Shown one piece after another: positions 1 to 12,300 of a stretch of 64,000 nucleotides of DNA. The stretch lies in contig NC_079904.1 of assembly GCF_024868665.1 (NCBI RefSeq), forward strand, positions 22,825,113 through 22,889,112. Reading direction: 5' to 3'. The stretch comes from Triplophysa rosa (lineage: Eukaryota; Chordata; Actinopteri; Cypriniformes; Nemacheilidae). Position numbers and translations under genes: made by a program. A model generated the notes under the pieces. The model saw only the letters and a program-made list of their open reading frames with translations, was not told the origin of the DNA and did not search any database. How positions within the stretch are numbered: position 1 is the stretch's first letter; the number at the start of each line of letters is the position of its first letter.

Positions 1-505
1 TGTCATGGTTCTGCCCCACCTTGTCTTGCTTCTCTTGACCTAGTGGCAGAACCATGATAGAACCTCTTGTTTTATGTGGAGAGTGACGTTTTGTCCCTGA
101 TGGTCTTCCACTCTCCGGTGTGGCGTCTCTGTTCCCGCCCTTTCGTCTCGTTATTGTTTGTTAATTAGTTCATGTCCTGCACCTGTCCCCTCTTGATTTA
201 TCCCCTTTATAATGCCCTTGTGTCTTCTGTCTCGTGCTGGTTCATTGTTCTGTTGCGTCGTGTTTGTCTTCGTGGTGAGTTCTTGTTGTGTAGTTAGTTT
301 AGTTTACAGTGTTCATGTCAAATGTTATTATTTTCAGTCTAGTTAGTTCCTGTCCGTGTTGCTATGTTTTGTTATGTTCCCCCACGTGGGTCTTTGTTTT
401 GTATTTTTAGTTATTATTAAAGTCTGTCTTGTTAACCCCTTACCCGCTGTCTGCATTTGGGTCCTCTGTCCTTGTCTCTGTGTCTCACCCGGGAGAAACG
501 TGACA
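1..505 (+). mobile_element. Long terminal repeat of an LTR retrotransposon, complete or nearly so
   Basis: The stretch opens with TGTCA and closes with TGACA, the usual short inverted ends of an LTR. Inside it a TATA-like tract (tttataatgc, near 206) and a late poly(A)-type signal (attattaaag, near 415) are placed as in an LTR promoter and terminator. The base after the end is 506. The start coincides with the window edge, so I cannot tell a solo LTR from the 3' LTR of an element lying to the left, and the target duplication cannot be tested. A Gypsy-type assignment is a guess from general look. Confidence 0.7.
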
Positions 506-630
506 GCCCATGCATGTTAGACATGTAAAATTACAAATATTAAAGTGTGGGAAGAAAAGATGCATTATTCTATCTAAAAGCGAATGCTCACCCAGACCTG
601 CCTGAAACGCCTCGTGTAACCACACCCCCA

Positions 631-1466
631 TTGAATTGAAGTAGTGAAATATGACAAACCTCCTGAATAAAACATCAATTTCTTCTCCTTTTGTTTGTTG
701 AAATAAACGTGTAAGACAGCGCACTTGTGGTAACATTATTATTATTATTACTCTGTCTGGAGGTTTAAATCTTTAGTCAATAATGTCTCGTCAGCTCTAT
801 ATCGATCAGTTCAACGTGACAACTGAAAAACAATACAAAAATGAAGTAACTATACGACGTAATATCAAACTCGCCTATTAACATGATGGCGAGTCCAACA
901 GCAATATCAGCCAACGGTGCAAGTTTAGAGGTAAAAATGTCCAGATTGTACTCTGCATTGAGTTCTTCATGTCTTCTTGTATTCGTAAACATGTTAGGCA
1001 CATGAACTGCCATGAATATATCCTTTCTTAAACCAGATGATCGTAGGTGCGATCTGAACATCACTTCGCCTTTATACGACTATATGAACACACTCGCACG
1101 GTCACGTAAGTTATGATAGCCTATACCTTTATGTGCCTTTCTCTCCTTTCCTTTTTCTCTCACCCCTTCTCACTGATTCTTTGTGCACTAGACATTTTGA
1201 ACCTTTAGATGCACGATTTACACGTCGAGGAAAACCACAAAAGTAATCTCTTGGATTCCAAAATGTATTATTATGTGAATTATAAATGTGTGGGCATGTA
1301 TCTGTAAATTTGTTATACTTGTATCTGTTATTTATGTGGTAATTGTGTTGTCCTAATCCTAATGTCCTAATGTGTAGTGGTAGGACGTTGCTTTGGTAGC
1401 GCAAAAGGCTGAAGGTTCAACTCCCACAGAACACATGTATTAATAAAATATATAGCTTGAACGTCN
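631..1466 (+). mobile_element. Insertion flanked by 19-bp direct repeats, ending at an assembly N
   Basis: The 19-mer tcgtgtaaccacaccccca occurs at 612-630 and again at 1467-1485, exactly bracketing this block. That is what a target-site duplication of a retroelement would look like. The right end is a tRNA-derived SINE-like piece (1345-1465), followed by the only ambiguous base in the window, N at 1466. The rest of the block (631-1340) has no family I recognise. An assembly error at the N is the main alternative. Confidence 0.5.
1345..1465 (+). repeat. tRNA-derived SINE, copy A, truncated at the N
   Basis: It contains a perfect pol III B box (ggttcaactcc near 1412-1422) with an upstream A-box-like tgtagtggtagg. 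It is nearly identical to 2440-2553, apart from a small duplication 'cctaatcctaatgt' at its start. The sequence stops at the N at 1466, so the 3' tail seen in copy B is missing. Confidence 0.65.
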
Positions 1467-1834
1467 TCGTGTAACCACACCCCCACAAATCTGATTTGAC
1501 TAAGACCGCCCAAATGTATACGCAAGTAAGGTGGGCGTACCTGTCAGTACAATTGAAGAGGAACCTGATGTTCCAAATATGGTAAGAGGCGTTACATTTC
1601 CCTCACACGCTTGCAGTATTCCACCAATCACTACACACTGGTTAACTGGCCAATCAGAGCACACCTCGCTTTTCAGAGCCATGAGCTTTGTTCAAAATCT
1701 GCGGAGCAAAGAGGAGATACAAACATGAATGGTATGTGGAAAATACAGCGTTTTTTAACCTTAAATCATGTATACACATTACATTCCATCTAAAACAAAC
1801 TATAATATTAGTTTTAGCCGTGTCATATGACCCC

Positions 1835-2439
1835 CTTTAATGCAGTAGGTTACCTTCTATAAAAAACTGTATTTTTGAGATTTTTTGAAGAATTATATTG
1901 GAATTTTTTTTACATATACAAATTCTATTGTAATAGTTTCAAATAGGAAATTTGTAAAAAATAATCTAATTCATTTTTTCCTTAAACAATTTATAAATGC
2001 AAATGTATAAATGCAAGATGGGTGTGCAGCCCAAGACAAATAAATATTTAATAGACATGCTGACAATATACAGAAAAAAATGGAGAGAGGAACTGACACA
2101 TCTCCTAAAACTAAAACATACAGTAATCATAGCGAATGAACAGCAAAACAAGTATGCAAGTGACACTCCAGGCCTGAGGTCATGCCATGGCAAACAGAAA
2201 TAATGTATGAATATTAAGACCCAAAATGTGAAACAAAAGAAGTTACATTGAGTTAAGAGGATTTGCACATTTATTGCTAAGAGTTAAGTGATATTTTAAG
2301 AACATCATTGATATAATAATATATTTATAGTGTTTATGTCGTTTATGTCATTAAGGCTAAATGACTAAATGTAAATAATGTTCAAAATCAAATGTTCACT
2401 TTTTACCAACATGGTTGGTGACCAAATCTTTAAAAGTAG
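1835..2439. other. AT-rich intergenic stretch with no recognised gene
   Basis: Short open frames on both strands (for example 1966-2268 minus and 1997-2203 plus) have no recognisable domains, no splice context and low-complexity AT-rich composition. I see no RNA gene or named repeat. Confidence 0.6.
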
Positions 2440-2590
2440 CCTAATTGTGTTGTCCTAATTGTGTAGTGGTAGGACGTTGCTTTGGTAGCGCAAAAGGCTG
2501 AAGGTTCAACTCCCACAGAACACATGTATTAATAAAATATATAGCTTGAACGTCTATTTGATGCTTTGGATAAAAACATGAATGAAATGC
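2440..2590 (+). repeat. tRNA-derived SINE, copy B, with 3' tail
   Basis: This is a near-identical copy of 1345-1465, with the B box ggttcaactcc near 2502-2512. It continues into a tail (gctttggataaaaacatgaa) that resembles the cyprinid SINE/L2 tail 'ctttggataaaagcgtctgc'. This copy shows what copy A lost at the N. Confidence 0.65.
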
Positions 2591-2766
2591 ACGAGTGTAC
2601 AGTCGTGGCCAAAAGTTTTGGCAGTGACAAAAATTGGGGGTTTTGCGAAGTTTGCTGCTTCTGTATTTGTGGATTATTTTCCCACGTTTCTATGGTGTAG
2701 GCTACTGGATATCTTAAATGAGCATTTAAAGGCGTTTGTTGGCAAAAACATAATATATGCAAAGAG

Positions 2767-2935
2767 TCAATATTTACAGTGTTGGGTCTTGTTTTTCATA
2801 ACCTCTGTAATTGGCTCTGGCATGCTGGATATTAGCTTCTGGGCCAAATCCTGACTGATGGCGATCTTTACTTGCCTTATTAGTGCTCTGAGATGATCAC
2901 AATTTTTGGGCTTCTGCTTGTCCACTCATGAGGAT
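2767..2935 (-). pseudogene. Decayed Tc1 transposase C-terminal fragment
   Basis: On the minus strand this reads ...QDLAQKLISSMPEP...HCKY followed by a stop. Tc1-family transposases end with a 'QKLVDSMPRR...HTKY'-like segment, so the register and stop position agree. The catalytic DDE region is absent, and an in-frame stop lies upstream. It is a remnant, not a gene. Confidence 0.6.
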
Positions 2936-2987
2936 TGAACACAGGTTCTCTGAATTGACATCTGGGCAGTTGATTTTTTTTGCAATT

Positions 2988-3148
2988 ATTTACATTTACA
3001 TTTATGCATTTGGCAGACGCTTTTATCCAAAGCAATTTTGTTCCAAAGCAACATTGCATTTTTGACTCTAAGTATGTGCAATCCCTGGGATCGAAGCCAT
3101 GACTCTGGCGTTGCTAGCGCCATGCTCTAACCACTGAGCTACAGGAAA
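2988..3148 (-). repeat. tRNA-derived SINE inserted in the Tc1 element
   Basis: On the minus strand it begins with cctgtagctcagtggttaga, a good pol III A box, followed by a B-box-like cttcgatccc. It ends with ataaaagcgtctgccaaatg and a tgtaaatgtaaat tail, the L2-derived tail of cyprinid SINEs. It lies wholly within the Tc1-like copy, so it is the younger insertion. Confidence 0.8.
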
Positions 3149-3280
3149 GAATTGAAAATGCATTGGTTCACTCTGCATAATAATCTTTAAACAATGTGAA
3201 TGAACACCACAACAGCTTCAGCAGAAACTTTGCAAAACACAGCATTTATGTCACTGCCAATACTTTTGGCCACGGCTGTA

Positions 3281-4636
3281 AATGTGGTAGAATCATGTCA
3301 CTTCTTTATATACTGATAATATATGATGTGAGCAGTCATGAGTAGAGATATGTGATAAATGTAGCAGTAAATTAAAAGCTCCATAAGTCATTATACTGTA
3401 CGTGTACAATTATTGGTTATTTGGTTGTCAAACGTTTTAGGACATATCCAGTTGTGTGAACTTGGGGGGAACTGACCTCTTATACACTGTAGGCTATCCA
3501 CTAAAGTATTATTTGCTGTGTGCAAACTCTTTTATTTTCTGAGTTTGTACTGAATCCGTGAGAAACTTAACCGCTGATGAATGTGTAAAGTATAAACACT
3601 TGTGTAAGCATGTTACCATTGCAATTTGTATTCAAGAAGATTACTTGTGCTACAGCAGAGGGCAGTAGTTATTCAGATATTTAGATATGACCCAGCACTC
3701 TGAGCTGGATAACATAAACTACTTTCCTATTAATATCTAAACAATTAAAATATGTTGTTTGAATTATGTATCAATTTACAGTTGAAGATCATTACAGCCT
3801 TTGAAATTAAGCTCCTAATAAAAATCATAGTGATACAGAACTGAAGGGGTAGTTTAGCACAGTGAATGATCAGTACACAAATAAATGTGAAAAAAAAACT
3901 GGCAGAGAAAACAAAAACTGTCATTTAAGAGCAACAGATTCTTCACACACAGGCACACAAAAACACAACTTTACCATATTTTTACCATATTTTACCAGTG
4001 ATCCCTTATGGAATGTGTAGTACAATAACATCAACAAAATATGAATTCATTTGCAATATAGGTAAATATAACTGTCTGTTTGATACTGCTTTTAATGTCA
4101 AATGCTAACTTCCAAACTATAAATAACTAGGCTATAGGTCAATATCTGACAATCGACTATAAAGTTTAGTCTCCGCCTCTTTAAGCTTTAATAAACAAAA
4201 TAAAGGTTAAAATATATTTTAAAGCACTATTAGTGTATTTCAAAATTCTATACAAAAAAAAACTGTGAATCACAAACTCACCAAAAATGTGTTGTTGTTT
4301 TTTGTTGCCAGTAGAAGTTCTGAATACTGGTAATTTACAAATTAAATAGCCAAATTTCAAACCCTGGTAAGAATATTTTAATTATTTCATACATATGTTT
4401 CCCATAAATCCTTAGCATGCATACTGTGTATCGCCCACCGGGGGTCATAGTTGATCCACTTTCCAACTAAATGTAGTGGAACAACGGAACTTGTACAGAA
4501 TTTGTAATATCTTTGGTTTCATTTTAATATGTAGATTCGGATTAGGATTCGGTTTCTTTAAGGGCTTCATTGTTTCTAGCGTGTTTTAGGAGATTGAAGA
4601 AAATACAGTAGACTAAGATCTCAAGATTTGAAGAGT
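3281..4636. other. Intergenic, no gene seen
   Basis: AT-rich sequence without supported open frames, RNA genes or strong repeats. Composition changes sharply toward higher GC and CpG after about 4637, where the lpgat1 promoter region begins. Confidence 0.6.
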
Positions 4637-4639
4637 TTA

Positions 4640-5300
4640 TATCTTAATACTGTACAGTTCAGCTTTTGGGTTCTCCAGTGGTAGAACTGGGCCTAGACCG
4701 GTGCGCGTGCCCTCACTGAGTCTGCGCGTGCCCGAGGCCTGTAGTTGGAAGAGGTTCAGAATAACGGAGCCGCGATCATCTTCACCATCCCGGAGGTGAG
4801 GCCCAGCGAGCACACGCCTCATTCGAAACGTAAAGATGAGCTCATGAGTCTGATCGCAGGCGTGTGCTGTGTTCGATTCGGGGATTTGAGATCACATCCA
4901 GATCCAGAGGTTCGGCCGTGTGACTCCAGCGGTAACGGCAGCGGCATGAGCGCGTGAGCTGAAGCGCATGCATCCGGACAGGACGCGCATTCTCGGAGCC
5001 GAGACTAGTCTAAAGCTCACGGGTTCACCGACCATCTTGCGCTACATGTGACCGATCCGAACCGCCCGAATCCATCGGCAGCTTCACCAGCGGGCTGCGA
5101 ATTAGCACGGTGAGGAACCACATTTTCACATGAAGAGCAGGCGGGTAATAACGAGACTTCCGTGCTGATGTCATTGTAGCCGTTTTTACAAAATCTGGAT
5201 TTGTGTTCTGATCCGGTTCGGGTCGGGTGTGTAACGTTAGCTTTAACGGATCCGTCAAGGACTTAACGTTATGTCCAAATCTCATTAATGACCCGCATCA
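4640..5300 (+). promoter_or_regulatory. lpgat1: CpG-rich promoter and non-coding first exon region of lpgat1
   Basis: A sharp local rise in GC and CpG precedes the coding exon at 6301. That exon's acceptor (cccacag, ending 6292) shows that transcription starts upstream in a separate 5' UTR exon. Candidate donors are cccggag/gtgagg near 4795 and gcacg/gtgagg near 5109. Which one is used cannot be settled from sequence. Open frames in the region are short and antisense or unsupported. Confidence 0.6.
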
Positions 5301-6300
5301 ACCAGACTCCGGTCACTTTACGTGCAGGACAGATTATGGAAACTGATTTCAATCTCAAAATCCACAATTAATAAATCAGTCACTAAAATACATCGATTTT
5401 AAATGAATTAAAGAACGATCAGATGTATGTGACCGTTAAACGGAATTAATGACCGGAGTGCGCCTTAGCTTAGCATGCTAGCACAGCAGCGCGCGACCGA
5501 AACAGTTCAACCTTTTATTATACAGCAAGAGTTGTATGATCTTATTTTGTGTATTCGTATATTTGTATTGTGATCGTTAAACATGGTACTGTGTTGAGGA
5601 GATTGGCAATGCTGAGAAAGCAGCTGTTAAGACGGTATGTAGCGTTAGCATGTTAGCCGTGTTAGCGCTTTATTCAGTCTCCCGTTTGAAATTTTTGACC
5701 TTTTATTGATGATCTTTTTATAGTTTCATTAGAAAACAGATGAGTACAAGTCATGCTGAAAAATGACTTTGTTTGGGTGTGTTAAACTGTAACAGGACCT
5801 GTTAGCATGCGATCAAACCGTATGTTTATTTAATGCGATTGAATGTAAGGTTCTTTTTTTTTTAATGACACTTATTGTTATGGCTATTATGCCTATACCC
5901 TTTTTTAAGGCAGGCCTTAATCCAGGACAAATGCAGCATTAATCCTGGCAGTCTGTAATGAAATGTTGTATATTGTATCTTGGTCACAGTTCCCTAAAGT
6001 GGCTCCTCCTCACGTGCCTCTCAGGCAATATACTTGAATTTCAACCAGAGTTGGTCATTGTTTGTTTTTCGCGATTTACAGATATCAAAGTCTAACTTGG
6101 GTGTCAGTGTGAGCCGGCACATTAATATTTGAGCTCTGTTTGTAAAGCAGCTCACAGGCGTGAGGTTTATATCTCCATTCGTTATTTCTATTCAACCTCT
6201 GCCAACTTCATGTCTTGTGATCATTGGCTTGATATAAACATGCGTCAGGTCGAGATTGAATTTGCTCTGCTTTTATCTCCCACAGCCAGGACAGTACAGA

Positions 6301-9300
6301 ATGGCTCCTCACCTGGACGCGGCCCGCAAACTGGCCTGGATCTTGCTGAAGTCGCTGCTGCGTTTCACCTTCATGTTTGTCAATAACTGTGTCGCGATCC
6401 CGTCCTACTGCCTCTACCTGATGGTACTGCAGCCGTTGAGACTTCTGGATGCCCCCACGTTTTGGTACATCGAGGGGGTCATGTTCAGATGGTTGCTGGC
6501 CATGGTGGCTTCATGGGGCTGGTGTGCAGGTTACACCGGTAAGACCGGATTTTTGTTTATCAACAAAATCCTATTATTCAAAGTTGAACTTTAATTTACA
6601 AAGCTGCGGAGTATTATGCAGTTGTCAGGGCCTGGTGTAAAGAGGATCTCTACTAACAGCGCCGCAAAATTCGAGTTTGAGGTGTGAAACATCTTTGATT
6701 TGTGGTTCAGCGGAGCCTTGGACTGGGTTAGTTTTTCAGCCAGTATCTCATCCAGTGGCACCAAAATTTGACTTTTGAGTGCACTTCTATTGACCGTTCG
6801 GGAGTCTTTATTGACTTGCGCAGCCTAGCGTTTCCTGGTTTTGTATTGATTTTGTGTTTACAGACAAGTTTGAAAATGATGATTTGAGTCCTTTTTTGCT
6901 TTTATGAAGTGTACACGCTATTACCAGCGAGAACCAGGGCCGGGTGTAGGGAGAGCATTGCCCCCCCAACATTTTTCTCCAAAAATATCCAACTGACTAT
7001 TAAAATGATAAAAAATGAAATACTTTATTAAATAATGATATGTCAATTTAATCACACAAAAATGCATGCAATGAACTATGATTATATATCTGCCCCACCA
7101 GAATATATGATTGACCCCCAGTTAAGTCAGCCTAGTGCCTGGCGAGAACCTCGAGGCAGCTTGTTGTTTACTTATCTCTTCGTGAATCAGCATCGCCATT
7201 CATCAGAGAATGGATTGAGGGGGTGGTGGCCCGTTTTGCTTAATGTGTCGCATCCGCAAGTTTAAACACGTGACTTTTTTTAACATGTGGCTAGATGTCA
7301 TGTTCACAAAAACGTGTTGACCCTAAGGTAGGTACACAAGGGCAAGGACACACGGGTGGTCATTTTTATGAAAGAAAGTGAGCCGCTTCAACCCCTAGAA
7401 TGCATACAGAATCATACTTTGACTTGATAAAGCGGTTGAACAACTTCCCTTTCACAATTACGGTTACACTTTTTGACTACTGTTAATTCTGCATCACGTT
7501 TTGAACACATTGTTCTTCAGCTATCAAAAGAGGAATTGTGTAAAGAGTAGGGATGCACGATAAATTATCGGCCGTATCGGTATCGGACAATAAAAGGTCA
7601 TTTTTAATGTTATCAGTATCGGCCGATAATAAAATTTAGGCCCATACATTATAGCCGATAAATTTTAATAAATCTGGTTGAACCATTTCAGCTGCAGTCA
7701 GCACGGTGCTAACAGTTAAAATCCAGTACAGTACTGTTAGACCGTTATAATTTGTTTATTAAATAAACATTATACCAGAAAAGTTTAAAAGTTAAAGAAT
7801 CTTTAATTAGTGTAAAGTAACCTGGTACATGATTTTCAGGGGAAAAAAGAAGTTGCAGTCTCAGAAAATGTTGTATAATATTGACATACTGTATATCAGC
7901 CAATATGTCGGTTATCGGCTTCCAATGTTCAACAATTATCGTTATCGGTCAAAATTTACATATCAGTGCATCCCTAGTAAAGAGTACAGATTATGTTTGT
8001 ATCCAGAAGCCCTTGTTTATTTGCGCCTGTATTTTCTGTAGTTAAGTTACACTAAGTAAGCAGTGAGCTAAACGTTCACAAATTGAGATGAGCAATGTTT
8101 GGAATGCAACATGTTAGAGTATAAAATTATTATTGGTGCTTGTATAATACCTGCTCATGTTCGGCTGAGCTGCGACGTCGTCACATAGACATTATCTGAA
8201 GTTCAAAGGTCGGCTTTGAACGTTACGTGAAAAGCGGGAAATGTAAAATGGCATTATAAATAGTTTTATTGGTCGGTCAAAGCAGTTTCATACCTCTGAA
8301 ATGCCTATAAAGAACATTGCTTCATTTCATTCTCATCTGTCATAATTAATGCCAGATAAACGTCAGAGTAACGTTGCTGTGAGGTTGACATGTGGTGATT
8401 AAGGATAACATCTGCACATAGCAGCGCAGGTCACATGATAAGTGAAGAATGCAGTGCTTGGAACAAAGATCGCCACGATGCTATGACCACGTAACAGTTG
8501 TGTGGCCACAACATACAACAGAAATTCTGTTCAGGTACGAGACGTACACACCGTTAGGTTTAGGAGTGATAACGGCACTGATAGCCGCTGTCTGGCATCT
8601 CTGCGCTGGAAAGAAATGTGGATGCTAAACCTGTTTGTTGGAGCTGTTTTTATCGCTGAGTAGTTATTAGGCAATCGTCAGCGACAGAGGCATTGTCTTT
8701 TCTTTATGCTTCAGACAGCAAGCCCTTTCTGGATTTGGATTTCTGGGAAGGCAATACACAAACTCACGCTTCACTTTTCTAATGCACGTTGCCATTACTT
8801 CATCCATACATGCATTTTCTTTTTAAATCTTTAATAAAAAGATATTGACTTGTTCTTGCTGTCTCTTTGCTGATGCATGCGAGTTTGCATGGAAAAAAGA
8901 CGTAACCCCACCGTTCCAACCACCTGTCATTTAAAAGCCACATTAAAGTAGCGTAACGGCAGCAAACACGGAGATCGAATCGATTCACAATGGATGAAAT
9001 AAATTATTTTGAGTCTGGTTTCAGGTTTACCTGATGCTGATTGGATGCGTGTCTCATGTAAACACTCCCTTTGAGCTCAATGCAATAGAATAAAATGCAG
9101 AAGTCTGAAGATGCTGTTGTAACCTTTTAACTTGATACGCCATCTTAATGCAAAGCCTGGGGTGGGATGCTTTAAAGCATCGCACACAAATGCGTTGGTT
9201 GGAATAATTAAACTAAAAACATCTTGATCTTCTTAGTTTAAGATGAAAGCAGTTATCGAAGTTTGTCAAAATGTTGTTTTGTCTGAGCCGATGGTCTCAT

Positions 9301-12300
9301 CATTAATGTGGCGCCAATACACATACCGCGCGCGACCCGAGCTTGATTCCCGGGCTCGAGGCCTTTGCCAAACCCGTCATATTGTATGTGTTAATATTGC
9401 TGTAGTATTGCTTATTCTGATTGGTGTGGACTGCATCTTTGCATTTTGTTTGCATGACTTTTTACCACATGGTCTCCATGACCAAGCTTCTGTATTACAT
9501 GCAAAATCATGCAGATTTGCATTGAAAAGATGTTTAGCTGATATGATCACTGTACATCCAGTCTTGTTTTAAACAGTTTCAGTAACTAAACTGCACAGCT
9601 GGCTGCAATTGAGATTATGAGAGACATGGTGTGGCTCATCGGCTTGATCTTTCGAGCCGGTCTGCTTTGAGGTCCTGATCTGTCCGAGGTCCGAACTTTC
9701 ATCTTCTAAATAACACATTGCTGTTGTTGTCGTAGGCGGCAACATAATGTTGGTGTGTTCGTTTTTTTTACCCCGAAAGCAAGTGGAATAAAATAAAATA
9801 TTTGTCTAAATTGTGATTGCGTTGCATGAGCCATTGTGAGGTCAATTAGTTTATCTAGTTGTTTGCATTTCTTTTTTCTTAAATGATTAGTTGCGATTAG
9901 GAGTGTAACGGTTCTCGGTAAATAATTGAACCGCACGGTTGTCCACCAACGGTTCGGCACACGGTCCAACGCGCTTGGACCGCGGCTCATCTTAAATCTG
10001 ACGACGCATTTATAATATGGTTCGTTAAAAATTATAATGCATAAAACAGACTGACAAAGTTCAGCTAATGTATGTTTGTCGATGGATACACATTTAATAC
10101 CTACAACAAATCAAATAACGTAGACACCTTTCAATAGGATTGACGTATGCTGTAATATGACCATTTGTCATTTCTGCTTTCATCACCCGGGTGTTGTGAG
10201 CGTGCGAGTGCAGGTGAGACCTGAGCAGCACATGTTGCTGTTTAAACTAAACTCATTCAAGCCTTGCCAATTTATACATTTAAGTGCAAGATGATGCAGA
10301 AGAGAACTCGCTTGCGCGCTGTGAGAAGATCCGAAGCGCGCATCAAGTCTCAGACATGGCGCAAATATTGAGTTGTCTTTGAAGCGCTTAAACGGACAAA
10401 TTCACACACGAAGTAGGTCAACATGCCCCTCTTGTCGAGTATCTTAACAAACATAGTAGGTTATGTCTTTAGTGAACGGACGAAACAGACGAAAAACAAC
10501 GCATGTGTACAGTATCAATGTACTGGATCCGTTTCATTCCTCTTAAAGCGACAGCGGCATATTCCTGCTGTCTGTTAAAAGTCAAGGAAATCACTCACTG
10601 CTTGTGACTCAATAGCTACCGTGAGTAATTTGAACCGTTACACCCCTAGTCGCGATTAATCGCATCCAGATCAAAAGTGTGTTTTTACATAACATATGTC
10701 TGTGCTAGGGATGCTCAATTCGGTTAATTTCCCTAACCGAGAAACAACGCTCGTTATCTTTACATTAACCGTTAACTGATAAGATTTTAATATTAAATTG
10801 GAATGAAATAAAAATACATGCTGCGTCTCATTTCGAGAGCTGCGTCCAACGGAGCTCATTTCTTTTTGTAAAAAGAAAAACAATGGTTCAGTTATTTGGA
10901 AATGGTTTGGATTTAAAAGATCTGATGAGCAGCAACAACAAGCGATCTGTAAACAATGCCATAAAACGGTTATGTCAAAAGGTGGAAGCACGACAAATCT
11001 CTTCCACCACCTGCAAAAATGACGCGGCACAAAACGAAACGTGATTGGCTGCTTTACTGTCACTCACGTGGCCTCTTGGGCGGGCCTTGGCCAAAGAAAG
11101 CGGTGATAAGGTCTGGCTACGCGAGACTACGTTGGAAGCTTCTTTTACCCGCAGTGTGCCTTACGAAAAGAAAGTTATTATAATTGTTGTTTACAATTTG
11201 TGTGTTATAAACAAGTGGTGTGCAGCTGTATGTTTTCAAATAGGGAAAAAAAACCCTGTCATTGAATTTCTTTTCACAAGCCATTTTAATAAAGGTGATT
11301 GTGACATCTCACATGAGGCTTTGACTTGCTAGTAAACATTTATTCCACTTTGTAGAAATTATCGATATACATATTGGATATCGCCTTTCATCAAAAAAAT
11401 ACAGAGATATGAATTTTGGTCAATATCGCCCAGCCCTAATGATGCTTAACATCTGACTCCTGCCGCTGATCTTTGCTGCGACACTTGTTCCGCTTATTAA
11501 TATTATATTAATATATTATTATATATAGTTTAAGTTATATAAACATTTATTTACTTTGATCATTTATATATCGTCGCTGTCGGGAGGAATCCTCGCATCT
11601 CCAAAACCATTATTTTTCAGGAAATAAAAAAACTGCATATTTTTTAGTTATTAAACATTGTTTAGTTAAAGTTGGTATTATACCTTATATTGCTATCATA
11701 TACTGTTGTGTACCAACATTAACACAACATTTCCCCAAAACCATGTTTAATCGGAGATACAAGGTTTATGACTTGGGAGATACGAGCTTATGCTGTCATT
11801 GATAAGAATGATGCCTGCAGTGTTCATCAAAGTCTGCGGTCGCATTGAGTCTTTTGACAAGAGACTAGGCTTTAAGAGCTAATGATTGTGGTTACATACA
11901 TATTCCTAAACTCTATTTTAAATGTTAGAGCTATGAGTGATGCAATGCCAAAATAAGACGTTAAACAGGCTGTCTAATATAAGCGGAAATTAATCTGCAC
12001 GCAAATAAAGTCGGCGGTCGCGTTGAGCCTCTTGACAAGAGAAAAGGCTTCAATAGTTAACCAAAGCTAACAACTGTGGTTACGTACATCTTCCTAAACT
12101 CTATTTTAAAGGATTAAGAACTATAAGTGATGTAATACAAAAAACGATGAGCTGACTAGGCTGTCTAATAGGCGGAAATTAGCCGAATCTTCTTCAAACT
12201 TACCTTCGTGGCTCACGGGCTTCCTTCTGCACCGAAGCATTACAGCTATCGATTTTTAACAAAACAGGCCTACTCAAATGTATCTAACCTAACTATTTTC

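Larger units (their letters stand above)
506..1834 (-). mobile_element. Interspersed DNA element, minus orientation, split by an insertion
   Basis: Read on the minus strand, 1834-1467 continues logically into 611-506 once the block 631-1466 is removed. The outer end reads ttaaagggggtcatatgac (reverse complement near 1810-1828), a terminal sequence I associate with a common cyprinid non-autonomous element. Open frames in it (for example minus 1500-1682) match no family I know. The family name is not certain. Confidence 0.45.
2600..3278 (-). mobile_element. Tc1/mariner-type element, degenerate
   Basis: The ends are inverted copies: cagtcgtggccaaaagtttt at 2600 and, inverted, the same with small changes ending at 3278. 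TA dinucleotides lie directly outside both ends (2598-2599 and 3279-3280), as expected of Tc1 insertions. The element holds a decayed transposase C-terminus on the minus strand and a SINE inserted at 2988-3148. At 679 bp it is far too short for an active copy (about 1.6 kb). Confidence 0.85.

Noticed and set aside
777..1064. Minus-strand 95-aa frame with a possible membrane segment
   Set aside because: It lies inside an inserted repeat block, has no splice or domain support, and I do not recognise the protein.
1345..1465. tRNA gene near the perfect B box
   Set aside because: No acceptor stem pairing, and an almost identical dispersed copy at 2440 with a SINE-type tail.
2988..3148. tRNA gene on the minus strand
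   Set aside because: A and B boxes are present but there is no cloverleaf and the sequence runs into a SINE tail.
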